Below are positions 21,001-33,000 of a stretch of DNA of 64,000 nucleotides, one piece after another (within the stretch, counting starts at the first letter, position 1; the number at the start of each line of letters is the position of its first letter). Below the pieces are notes generated by a model. The model saw only the letters and a program-made list of their open reading frames with translations, had not been told where the DNA came from and made no database searches. This DNA is from Myxococcus stipitatus (GTDB taxonomy: Bacteria; Myxococcota; Myxococcia; Myxococcales; Myxococcaceae). The position numbers and the translations under genes were made by a program. The stretch lies in contig NZ_CP102770.1 in assembly GCF_038561935.1 (NCBI RefSeq), positions 6,758,001-6,822,000 of the forward strand. Direction: 5' to 3'.

Positions 21001-24000
21001 CCGCGTGCGCGCGAACTCATCCAGGAACCGATTGGCGAAGGCGTAGTCCGCCTGGCCCGCGTTGCCGACCAGGGACGTCAGCGAAGAGAACGACACGAAG
21101 AACTCGAGAGGCTCGTTCGCCGTTGCTTCATCCAGGTGGAGGCAGCCCAGGACCTTCGGGGCCAGCACCGCGTCCAGCTCCTCGCGCGTCTTGTTGCGAA
21201 CGAGCGAGTCCCGCACGACGCCCGCCAGATGGACGACCCCCGAGAGGCCGCCGAAGCGACGCCGTGCCTCGGCGACGAGCCCGTCGACCTCCGCCCGGCG
21301 CGCCACGTCCGCGACGTGATAGACCGCCTCCGCGCCCAGACCGCGAAGTGCGTCGAGTTGCGCTTGGATCCGCGCACTCATCGGCGAGCGCCCCACGAGC
21401 ATCAGCTTCCGTGCGCCACACGAGAGCAGGTGGCGCGCGACGCCGCGCCCGAGCGCGCCCGTCCCACCCGTCAGCAGGACGGCTCCTTCACCCGAGATTC
21501 GCGTGGGCGAGGAGGACTTCGACTGCACTGGCCGCAGGGCCCGAGCCCATCGGCCCGCCTGCGAGAGCCACACCTCAGTCGCGCCCTCCGCCCGGAGCTC
21601 GCGCCACAGCGCCTCCGCGCCCACGGGCCCATCGAGCCCCACGGCACGCCAGCTCCACAGCGAGCTCTCGCGATTCATCGTGCGGACGAGCGCCGCACAC
21701 GCCGCCGACTCGGGAGCACTGTCATGAACGACCAGCGTGCGCACGGCCCCCCGGTCACGGCGGCGCTGGAGCGCGGTCGCCCAAGCGATGAGCGACCGGG
21801 CCCCCAGGTCAAGCCGCCGCTCTGGTGGCACGCCCGCGAACTCCAGCGCCCACAGATGCATCGCCGCGGCTGGAGGCTCACCCAGCACGTCGAGCAGCGA
21901 GGAGAAGTCCTCGGCTCGCGAGGGCTCGAGCCAGACGGTCCGGGTCCGCGCATCCGAACGGAAGTGCTCCCCCGCGACGACACGCCACGGGACCTGGACC
22001 TCGGCCCCCTCGCGGCGAGCCTGCTCGAGCAAGGCGGTCCGCAGCTCCTCGCCACCGCCCAGCATCACGACGGCCCCGCGACCAGGCCCCGAGGACTTCA
22101 CCTCGGAGGCAGGCGTCCAGACCGGCTCGAACACCTCTTGCACGGAGGCGATGGGGGTCGCCGCCGCCTTCATCGGCGAAACCCAGTGCCGCTCCGCCTG
22201 GAGCGGATACGTCGGCAGCGGCGTCATGTGGCCCCCTCGCTGCTGTGGGAGCCCTCTCCAGTCGACCTGCGTTCCCGAGCACCAGAGGGTCGCCAACCGC
22301 TCGAGCGCATCCGTGTCCCTCCCATGCGCGAGGAGCGACTGGACCTCCGCGTCATTGCGCGCGGCGCCTCGCTCGAGCCGACCATGGGCAAGACCCAGCC
22401 GGTCGCCGGCCACGAAGCGGTCCAGCGCGGACAACAGCGCGTCCCGGCTCCGAACCACGAAGGCCAGCCGAGCCTCCATCTCCTCGCGGCCGTTCTGCAG
22501 CGTGTACGCGAGGTCCCGAAGGACGACCTCGGGCCTCGCCGCGACGAATGCGCGCAGCCGCCGGGCCATCTCCCCGAGCCGCTCCTCGTTGCGGGCCGAG
22601 AGCACCATCAACCAGGGTCCCTCCGCCTGAAGGGGCTCCTCGCGCCGCACGTACTCCTCCACGACGACGTGTGCGTTGGTTCCGCTGAACCCGAAGGAGC
22701 TGATCGCGGCGCGGCGGCGTCCCCCGTCTTCGGGACGCGGCCATGGGCGCAGCTCCGTGTTGACGAAGAACGGGCTCTCCGCGAAGCGGATGTGCCCGTT
22801 GGGGCGCGAGAAGTGGAGCGACGGAGGAAGCTGCTGGTGCTCCAGGGACTTGAGCACCTTGAGGACTCCGGCGATGCCCGCCGCCGTGGCCGCGTGGCCG
22901 ATGTTCCCCTTGATGGAGCCGATGGCGCAGAACTGGCGGTCCTCGGTGAAGGACTCGAAGGATTGCGTCAGGGCATCGAGCTCGATGGGGTCGCCCAGGC
23001 GCGTCCCCGTGCCATGCGCCTCCACGTACTGGAGCGAGCGGGGATTCACGCCCCACGTGCGATAGACGGAGCGCTCGAGCTCGGCCTGGGCCCGCATGCT
23101 CGGCGCGGTGATGCCGTAGGTGCGACCGTCCTGGTTCACTCCCGAGCCCAGGACCACCGCGTGGATGGTGTCACCCTCGCGCTCGGCCAGCTCCAGCGGC
23201 TTGAGCACGACGACACCCACGCCCTCGCCCGGCACGAAGCCATCCGCGCCGTCGTCGAAGGCCTTGCACTTCCCATCCGGCGACAACATCTCCGCGTTGC
23301 TGGCCATGAGATGGAAGGCGGGCGTGACACCGACGTAGACCCCGCCCGCGAGCGCCATGTCGCACTCGCCCGAGCGAAGGCTCTCGCAGGCCAGGTGCAG
23401 CGCGACCAGGGACGACGAGCACGCCGTGTCCACCGCGAGGCTCGGGCCGCGCAGGTCGAGGAAGTACGAGATGCGCGAGGCAATCACCGAGGCCGCATTG
23501 CCCCAGAACGCCTGCGCCTGGAGGTTCGCGCCGTGGTCGCGCAGCAGCGTCCGGTAGTCCCCGGGGTCGCATCCCACGAAGACACCGCAGCGTGACGAGG
23601 ACGAGCGCCGCACCGCATGGCCCGCGCTCTCCAGCGCCTTCCAGCACTCGGTGAGGAACAGGCGCTGCTGAGGGTCCGTCAGCGCGGCCTCCGAGGGCGC
23701 CATGCGGAAGAACGACGCATCGAACCGGTCGATGCCGTCGAGGAAGCCGCCCCACTTGCTGTAGGTCTTGTCGGGCTGGCCGCGCCGCACGTCGAAGTGC
23801 GGGCGCCAGTCCCAGCGTTCCGGCGGCACCTCCGTGATGGCGCTGCGTCCCGCCGCGAGGTTGTCCCAGAGCACGTCCAGGTCCGGGGCCCCCGGGAACG
23901 CCCCCGACATGCCGATGACGGCGATGGGGCCCTCATACCTCGTGGATGTTCCGACTCCTGGCGAACGCGACGTCTCCATGGCTTTCACCTGCTCCACGCG

Positions 24001-27000
24001 CACGACCACCTTGCCGATGTTCTTCCGCTCCTGGAGATAGGCGTACGCCTCACCCACCTCCGCGAAGTCGAAGACGCGAGCGACCGTCGGACGCACCCGC
24101 CCCGAGGCCAGGTCCTCCGCCATCGCGTCCAGCGCCTCTGTGAGCCGCTCCGCCCGCTCGTCTCCCAGGCGCGACATGTCCACGCTGACGAAGGACTGAT
24201 TGGAGACCCAGCGCGACAGGTCCAACCGGCCGTGGGACTTGAGGCCCGCCATCGCCAGCTCGATGTAGCGGCCCCCGGGCGCGAGCACGTCGATGCCCTT
24301 CTGGATGGCCTCGCCGCCGAGGGTGTTGATGACCACGTCCACGCCCCGACCGCCGCTCAGCTCTCGCACGCGCGCGGCGAAGTCCTCGGTCCGGTAGTTG
24401 ATGGCGTGGTGCGCGCCAGCGCCGCGCAGGTAGTCCAGCTTCTCTGTCGACCCGGCGGTGGTGAAGAGCTCCGCTCCCGCGCGCAAGGCCAGCTGCAAGC
24501 CGAAGAGTCCGGCGCCTCCCGCGGCCGTGTGGAGGAGCACGCGGTCTCCCCGACGCACGCGGCCCAGCTCCAGCACCTCACGCATGGTGGTGTAGGCCAC
24601 GGGCGAGGCGGCGGCCTCCTCGAAGCTCACGTTCGCGGGCTTGCGCACGACGAACGCGGAGGGCACGCAGACCTCGGCGGCATGTCCTCCATGGCGGCGC
24701 CCGGTGAGTGCCATCACCGCGTCGCCCACGCGGCACCGCGTCACGTTCGCCCCCACCTCCGTCACCGTCCCGGAGACCTCGAAGCCCGGGGTGAAGGGGT
24801 AGTCCGGCATCGTGGGGTAGAGCCCCTGGATGCACAGCAGGTCGCCGAAGTTGAGCCCGAAGGCATGCACCTGGACGCGCACGTCGTCCGCACCGAGGAC
24901 ACGCTTCGCCAGCCGACGCACCTGGACCCGGTCGAACCCCGGCCCCGTGAGCGTGACGGACCGCACGCCCCCTTCCACGTCCTCGAGCGGCCGCGCTTCG
25001 GGAGGCCGCGCTTCGGGAGGAGGCGCGACGGCACCCAGCTTCTTCTCCAGCGCCACGCGGTGCTCCTGGCACAGCGCGCGGGCCAGGCCCGAGATATCGG
25101 GATGGTCGAACAGCGTCGTCGGCTTGATGCGCAGGCCTAGTGCATCGCTGAGCCGCGCCACGACCTCGACGCCGGTAATCGAGTCGACGCCGTAGTCCGC
25201 GAAGGGCCTGCGCGGGTCCACCTCCTCGTCGGAGATGTTCAGCGCACTCCGGACGCAGGAGACCATCACCGCCGTCACCTGCCGTTCCAGGTCACCACCG
25301 CTGAGCGCCACGGCCACGGGCTTCGCCACCATGGCCTCCCCTGGCGAGGGCTGAGGCACCGCGGGCGGCGCCCACCGCACGAGCTCGCCGTCGCTCTCTC
25401 CAATCACCACGTCCTGCGGGAAGGCCCCCAGGTCGTCACGCTCCGGGGAGCAGAGGCTGAAGCCACGCCGGAAGCCCGTCTCGAACAACAGCGCCCGCCA
25501 CATCGGCACGCTCAGCAGCGGGCCTCCTTCGAGGCGCTCCTCCTCTTCTTCGTACGACCACCAGCCCTTGAGCAGGCCGAAGGTGACGGTCAGGAAGTCC
25601 TGGTTGCGCGTGCCCTCACTGAGGATGAGCCAGCCGCCCCGTCGCAGGAGGTCGTGAGCCCCCGCCAGCGACCGCTTCACGCTGCGGGTCGCGTGGAAGA
25701 CGTTCGTCCCCAGGATGATGTCGAAGGAGCCCGCCTCGAAGCCCTGCGCGCCCGGGTCCTTCTCGATGTCGAGCGCACCGAACCGCACGAAGGGATGGCG
25801 CGCGGCGAACGTGCGCCTGCCCAGCTGGACGAAGGCATCGGAGACGTCGGTGTAGTGGTACTCGACTCGCGAGGCCACGGACTCCAGCGCCGGGAGCACG
25901 AAGGCGGTGGAGGACCCGGTGCCTGCTCCGACCTCGAGAATGCGAATCCGCTGGTCGGCGGAGCGCTGGGTGGCCAGCGCGTTGACGCGAGCCACGACAG
26001 CCGTGGCGGTCGCACGATGGAAGTGGTCGAGCGTCGCGTTCTTGTAGACGGGCTCGACCAGGTCCATCCGGCCATTCGGGAAGAGCACCTCCGTCCCCAG
26101 CTTCTCGCCTCGGATGACGGCCACGAACGAGTCGAGGCACGCCCAGGCCAGCTCCAGCTGAGCGTTCACCGCCGGGTAACGCACGGCGAGGCCCTGCTTC
26201 ACGTCGAGCCCCGGCGCGCTTCGCGGCTCGGAGCCCCACGTGAGCGTCGCACCGTCTCGGGCGACGAGGTGACCTCGACGGAGCAAGGCACCGACCACCG
26301 CCGAGAACAGGCGTCGGTAGGATGGCACCACGCGGAGGCGCTGAGCCAGCTGCTCCACGGTGAGCGCCTCCCCTTCTCGAGGCGCCCCCTCCGCGCGAAG
26401 CAACACGGAGAGCCTCCGCGCCGCCATCGCCTCGATCTCCTCCAGCCCCTCTTGCACGGCCTTGTCGACGCGAGGCCCCACCTGAGGAGGCGCCGCATCA
26501 TCCCGGCCCGCGAACGCGGCGACGGAGACACGCGCGTCGGGCTCGACACCGAGCTGCTCCAGGAATCGGGGGCTCGCATCAATGGCCACCACCTGGGCGA
26601 GCGGCGAGGCCAGGACCCTGCGAAGCGCCTCGAACCCCTCCACGGGCCCCATCGAGCGGAGCCCGACGGCCGACAGTCGCTTGACGTAGGACTCCTTCGC
26701 GACGACGCCGACCGTTCCCCAGAAGCCCCAGTTGAGGACCTTCACCGGGAAGGGAACCTTCTCGGCGACAGCGGCGGCGAACGCGTCCTCGAAGGTGCAG
26801 CCCGCGGCGTAGTTCGTCTGCCCCGCATTGCCGCTGAACGAGAGCGCCGAGGAGAAGAAGACCAGGAAGTCGAGCGGCTCCTGCTCCACCGCCTGCACGA
26901 GCGCGACACTGGTCGCCGTCTTCGCCTCCAGCACGAGCCGGAAGTCCTCCTCGCTCATGGACTCCAGCGAGCGGTCCCGCAGCACGAGCGCGGAGTGGAA

Positions 27001-30000
27001 GACACCGTGGAGCCCTCCGAACCGCTCCCGGACCTCGCGCACCACGGCCTTCATCCGCGCCGGGTCCCTGCCATCGGCGCGCAGGTACAGCGCCTGTCCC
27101 CCCAGCGCCTCCATCTGCGCGAGCGCGCGCTGCTGCTCGGGTCCCGGCTCACCGCGCCCCACCAGGACGACCCGCGCGTGGGACTCCCGCGCCAGATACC
27201 GACCCAGCTCGAGCCCGATGCCTCCGCCTCCCCCGAGGATGAGATAGACGCCGCCCTCGCGGAATGGAGAGGGGACCGACGCCTCCAACCGCAGCGGCAT
27301 CAGCTTTCGCGTGAACCGCCTGCGGCGGCGCAGCGCGATGACGTCTCCCGGGCGCGACTCGACCTCACCGCGCAGCCAGTCGCGAAGGCCCTCCACCAAC
27401 CCCGGCGTGGCGAGCTCGGCCGAGGCCACGTCGTAGCACCGCACGGTGCAGGCGCGGAGCTCCCGCGCGAGCGAGTGGGTGAGCCCATGAAGGGAGGCAC
27501 CGAAGGGCCGGAGCGTCTCCGCTCCATCGATGGCCACCGTGTCGCAGGTCACCACCTTCAGCGTCGCGCGCGACTGGCTCGCAAGGAGCACTCGCCCCAC
27601 TTGGAGCAGCGCGAACGCCCCCGTCCGCTGAGCCGCATCGAGCGCGGCCAGGTCCAAAAGCCCCGAAGCCCCCACGTCGATGCCGAGGAAGTAGATGACG
27701 TCCGCTTGTCCGATGCTCGCGAGCACCGTGTCCGTCAGCACCTCGCCCAGCGGGAAGTGAGAGAGACGGTCTCCCGAATGAGCCGTGCGCAGCGCGGAAT
27801 CGAGTCCCCCAGCACGAGGCCCCGAGAGCACGACCACTCGCTGGCCGGACGCGGGGGACGGCTTCGCACGTTCGTCCTCCTGTGCGACCCAGCGCGGCTG
27901 GAAGAAGAAGTCCAGCTCGCGCGGCTGGAGCGGGCGCAGGTTCAGCTCGCGCAGGATGACGAGCACCTCACCGGCTTCATCGACGAGGGTGACCTCGTAC
28001 CGCTCGCCTCCCTGAGTCCTCGCGATGGCGAAGACTCGCTCGGGCAGAGGACGAAGGACCTCGACGGCATCGACACTGAAGGGCAGGCGTGGTGCCGCAT
28101 CCGACTGCTCCGCGAGCGCCCCGACGGTATGGAGCGCGGCATCGAGGATCGCGGGGTGCAGCACGAACCGCTCGCTCCCCTCTGTCGCCTCGGTCGGCAG
28201 GACCACCCTCCCGAGCGCCACGTCCTCCCCCACCCGAAGCTCGCGAAGCCCCTGATAGGCCGCGCCATAGGCCACACCGTTGCGCGAGAACCGCTCCCGG
28301 AGCGCCGCCGTATCGAGCTCTCGCGTGCAGCGGGCCTGGACCTCCGGAACCGACCTGCGCTCGGTCCGAGGCGGAAGTGCCCCCACCTCGCCGCGCGCAT
28401 GAACCACGGCTCCGCAGCGCACCTCGAAGAGCGTCCGCTGCTCACGCGGCGTCAGCACCACCTGAAGCTCCAGCTCGGAGTCGACGAACGCGGGACGCAA
28501 CCACGTCACGTCCGAGAGCTGGACCGCGCTCCCCTCCCCGCGCGGGTGCTGATAGGCACGCGCCACCAGGTCCAGGTACGCGACCCCGGGAAGCACCGCC
28601 CTGCCGTTCACCCGGTGGTCCCGGACCTTCCACTCCGTCGCCTTCAGCAGCGTGGACCCCGCGCCGGCCTCCGGACGAGCAGGGGGCTCCACGGGAGCCC
28701 AGTAGCGGGTCCGCGCGAACGCATAGCCCGGCAGTGAGATGCGCCGAGGCCGCGGCGACGCGTACAAGCGCTCCCAGGGAACCTCCGCCCCCGCGATGAA
28801 GCCTTCCGCGATGGCCTTCAGGTCGCGCGCATGGAGGACCTCCTCGTCGAGGCTCGGGCCTGTCGCGCCAGGCGTGAGCTCCGCCCAGGACACGCCAGCG
28901 GTCTCTCCCCGCCCCACCCGCGCCAGCACCTCCAGGGCCTCCTCGAGCGTGTGCACGACGGTCGCGATGCGCACATCCATCGCATCCCGTCCCACCTGCA
29001 GCGTGTAGGCGACATCCCGAAGCGCCACCGCCGGGAGCCGACGCAAGCCCGTGTGCAGCGAGGAGGCCGTCGCCGCCAGTCGCTCGCGGTTGCGCGCGGA
29101 GAGGACCAGCAGGAAGCCCGCCTCGGGCTGCGCCGGAGCGAGGGACGGCGCTTCCGGCGCCTCCTCGAGGATGACATGGGCATTGGAGCCACCCGCCCCG
29201 AACGAGCTGACGGCCGCGCGCCGAGGTGTCTCCCCTCTCCGCCACGACTCCCCCGTCCGCTGGACACGAACAGGCGAGTCCGCGAGCTCCAGGTTCGGGT
29301 TGAGCGTCTCCGAGTGCAGCGACGGCGCGAGCCATCCATGGCGGAACTGCAAGAGGACCTTCGTCAGGCCCGCGACTCCAGCGGCGGCCTCCAGGTGGCC
29401 GATGTTGGACTTGATGGAACCGGTGGCGCAGAAGCCCGAGTCCGCCGTCTCGTTCCGGAAGGCACGCCGCAGCCCGATGAGCTCGATGGGGTCTCCGAGC
29501 GACGTCCCCGTGCCATGCGCTTCGAGGTAGCTGATGGTCCGCGCGGGAATCCCCGCGACCCGAAGCGCATCTTGAATCACGTCGCCTTGAGCGCGCGGGT
29601 TGGGAACGGTGTAGCCCTGCGTCTTCCCGCCGTGGTTGATGGCACTGCCCAGAATCGTGCCGTGGATGACGTCTCCATCCGCGAGCGCACGCGAGAGCGG
29701 CTTGAGCAACAGCGCGCCCACGCCCTCCCCGGGCACGTAGCCATCGCCTCCCGCGCCGAAGCTGCGGCAGCGCCCGTCGGTGGACGCGAAGCCTCGGCTG
29801 CAGATCTGGAGGTACTTGTTCGGATGCAGCGACAGGTTCACGCCGCCCACCAGCGCCATCTCGCTCTCTCCCGACAGCAGGGACAGGCAGGCCAGGTGCA
29901 GCGCGGTGAGCGATGACGAGCACATCGTGTCGACGACGAAGCTCGGGCCTCGGAGGTCGAGGAAGTGCGAGACGCGGTTGGCGATGGACGACAGGGGTGA

Positions 30001-33000
30001 AATCAACGGCGCCCGGCCCGCCGCGGCCTCCTCCACGCCGAACAGCTGATAGTCCGCGTAGAGCACGCCGACGAAGACGCCCAGGCGGGTGCCGGAGAGC
30101 GCCTTCCTCGGGTAGCCCGCGTCCTCGATGCAGTGCCATGCTTCCTGGAGGAACAGTCGCTCCTGCGGGTCGATGAGCGCGGCTTCCCGAGGGGAGATCT
30201 GGAAGAAGAGGGGGTCGAACGCGGCCGGGTCCGAGATGAAGCCACCCCACTTCGAATAGGCCCGCTCGTAGCGGCGGTGGTCCCACCGCTCCGGGGGAAC
30301 CTCCGTGATGGAGTCGACCCCGCCCTTCAAGTTGTCCCAGAGCTGGTCCAGGTCCTCCGCGCCCGGGTAGCGGCCACTGACGCCGATGATGGCGATGCGG
30401 TCGCTCCAGGCCCCCTCCCGCGCGAGAGGCTCGCGAGAGATGAGCGTCACCAGCTCCGGCGTCACCACCGGAGGCGCGACGGCCTCCGGCGTCAGCAGCT
30501 GGTTGAGCACCTCCCCACGCTCGGTGACGAGGTACTCCGCCAGCTGGGTGAGCCGCGCGTGCTCATAGAGCACCGTCTTCGACAACGGGCCCACCTGTCG
30601 CTCGAGGTCGCGCACGAGCTGATTCACCATCAGCGAGTCGACCCCGTACCCATCCAGGGGTTGGTCCAGCGCGATGCGCTCGGGGGCGAGCTTCAGGGTC
30701 CGTGCGACGAGCGCGCGAAGGAAGTGCTCGGTCCGCGTCCGCAGCTCCCCCACTGCGAGCAAGGGACTCACGGAGTCCGGCTTCGGCGCCAGGTCCCGGG
30801 TGTCCACGGCGGGCGAGGCGGAGCGCGGAAGGGAGGCCGCCGTGTTGAGCAGCCAGTACCGCTCGCGAGCGAAGGGATAGGCCGGCGTGCTCACCGGAGG
30901 CGGAGCGCCCTGAGCGTAGAGGGAGGCCCAGTCGACCTCGCCCCCCGTCACCCAGCGCTGTGCCCATCGAGCGCCTTCCACCTCGCTCCCGCCCTGCGCG
31001 GCCGGGGTCCCCGCCGTGCCCCTGAACACCTGCTCCGGAAGCGCTCCACGCGCGAAGGCGGCGAGCTTCCTCCGAGCGTCGTCCAGGCTCGTGGCCAGCA
31101 CCGCGAGCCGCTCGGTCATCACCGCGCGCCGAAGCTGCAACGTCGCGGCGAGCCGCTCCAGCAGCCCCGACGCATCCGAGACACCTCGGCGGCGCTCCAG
31201 CCAGACCGCCAGGTTCTCCGCCATCGCGCGAAGCCGCTCCCCGGACCTGGCCGAGAGCGGGAGGACCCAGTGCGCCCTCCGGGGCACGGGGCGAACGGAT
31301 GGGAGCGGCGCCTCCTCGATGACCATGTGGCAGTTCGTGCCGCTGAAGCCGAACGCACTCAGGGCCGCGCGGCGAGGACGCCCCTCCTCACGAGTCCAGG
31401 GACGTGCGGTCCTCGCGAGCTCCAGCGGGCTCGACGCCCAGTCGTGATGATGGGTCGGCTGCGCCACCTGAAGCGTCGCGGGGATGCGCTCGTGCTGAAG
31501 CGACAGGAGGATCTTGATGAGCCCCGCCAGGCCGGACGCCGCCGACGTGTGGCCGAGGTTGCTCTTCACCGCCCCGAGCAGACAGAAGTGCCGGTCCAGC
31601 GAATGCTGGCGCAGCGCCGTCGCGAGGGCTTCGACCTCGATGGGGTCGCCGAGCGGTGTCCCGGTGCCGTGGGCCTCGACGTAATCGAGCGTCCTCGGGT
31701 CGATGCCGGCGCGACGCCAGACCTCCAGCTCCAGCGCGGTCTGCGCACGCCCCGAGGGCGCGGTGATGCCGTTGGTCCGCCCATCCTGATTGATGCCCGA
31801 GCCTCGGATGATGCCGTGAATCCGGTCGCCATCACGGAGCGCGTCCTCGAGCCGCTTGAGGACCACCACCGCCGCGGCCTCGCCCACGACGATGCCGTCC
31901 GCCCCGTCATCGAAGGAGCGGCAATGGCCCGTCGGAGAGAGCATGCCCGCGTGGCTCATCTCGACGTAGGTCTGCGGGGACAGGTAGAGCGTCACGCCCC
32001 CCGCCAGCATCAGGTCGGCCTCGCCCCGCTGGAGCATCCCGCACGCCATGTGGGTCGCGACCAGTGACGAGGAGCAGGCGGTGTCGACCGCCAGCGCCGG
32101 CCCGCGAAGGTTGAGGTGGTAGGCGATGCGCGCCGCGAGGATGGACGTCGCGTTGCCCAGCATCATCTGCCCGGCGCGCTCGGGATGCTCGCTGCGCGGC
32201 AGCAGCGCGCCGTACTCATTGCTGATGACGCCCGCGACGACGCCACACCGGCTGGCCGCCAGCATCGACGGCGCTTGTCCCGCGTCCTCCAGCGCCTTCC
32301 AGGACTCCTCCAGGAACAGCCGCTGCTGCGGGTCCATCACCTCCGCTTCCGCGGGCGAGAGGCCGAAGAACGCCGGGTCGAAGCAGTCCACGTCGGAGAG
32401 GAATCCTCCCCAGCGGCTGTTCGTCCGGTTGGGAGTCCCCACCCTCGCGTCGAAGTAGTGCTCGGAGTCCCAGCGCTCGACGGGCACCTCTCCAATCGCG
32501 CTCCTGCCCGCGTCGAGCAGCTCCCAGAGCTCCTCCGTGTCGCGAGCACCGGGGAAGCGTCCGGCGAAGCCAATCACCGCGATGCGCGAGTCCCCCGGGT
32601 GTGACTCCACGGGCGGCAAGGGCTTGGGAGTGGCGTGCGCCCTTGGCGCGACCTTCGGGAAGGTCTCCTCGACATGCCGCGCCAGCTCCCTCACACTCGA
32701 ATGGTCATAGAGGGCCTGGATCTTCAGCGTGATGCCCATCCGGCGGTTGATGGCATCGACCAGCGCCAACCCCTCCAGAGACCCGACGCCCAGGTCGACG
32801 AAGCGCGCATCCGGGTCCAGCTCATGCGCCCCCAGCTCCATCACCTCCGCGGCCAGCGACAGGAGCGTGTCGCGCAGGGCGGCCCCATCGTCCGGCGACG
32901 GAGCGGCAGGGCGCTTCCGTGGGCCGGAGGCGGCCACCGCGTCGGCGTGGGGCGTGGGGTGCTGCAGCGCCTCGAGGTTCTCGGCGAGCAGGGCCTCTTC

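Noticed and set aside
30740..31308. Possible decayed KR in module 4
   Set aside because: The in-frame linker between KS4 and ACP4 is about 190 residues with only the usual post-KS linker (WASLYAQG, PAYPFARERYWLL). There is no nucleotide motif or Tyr/Ser pair and no room for a KR.
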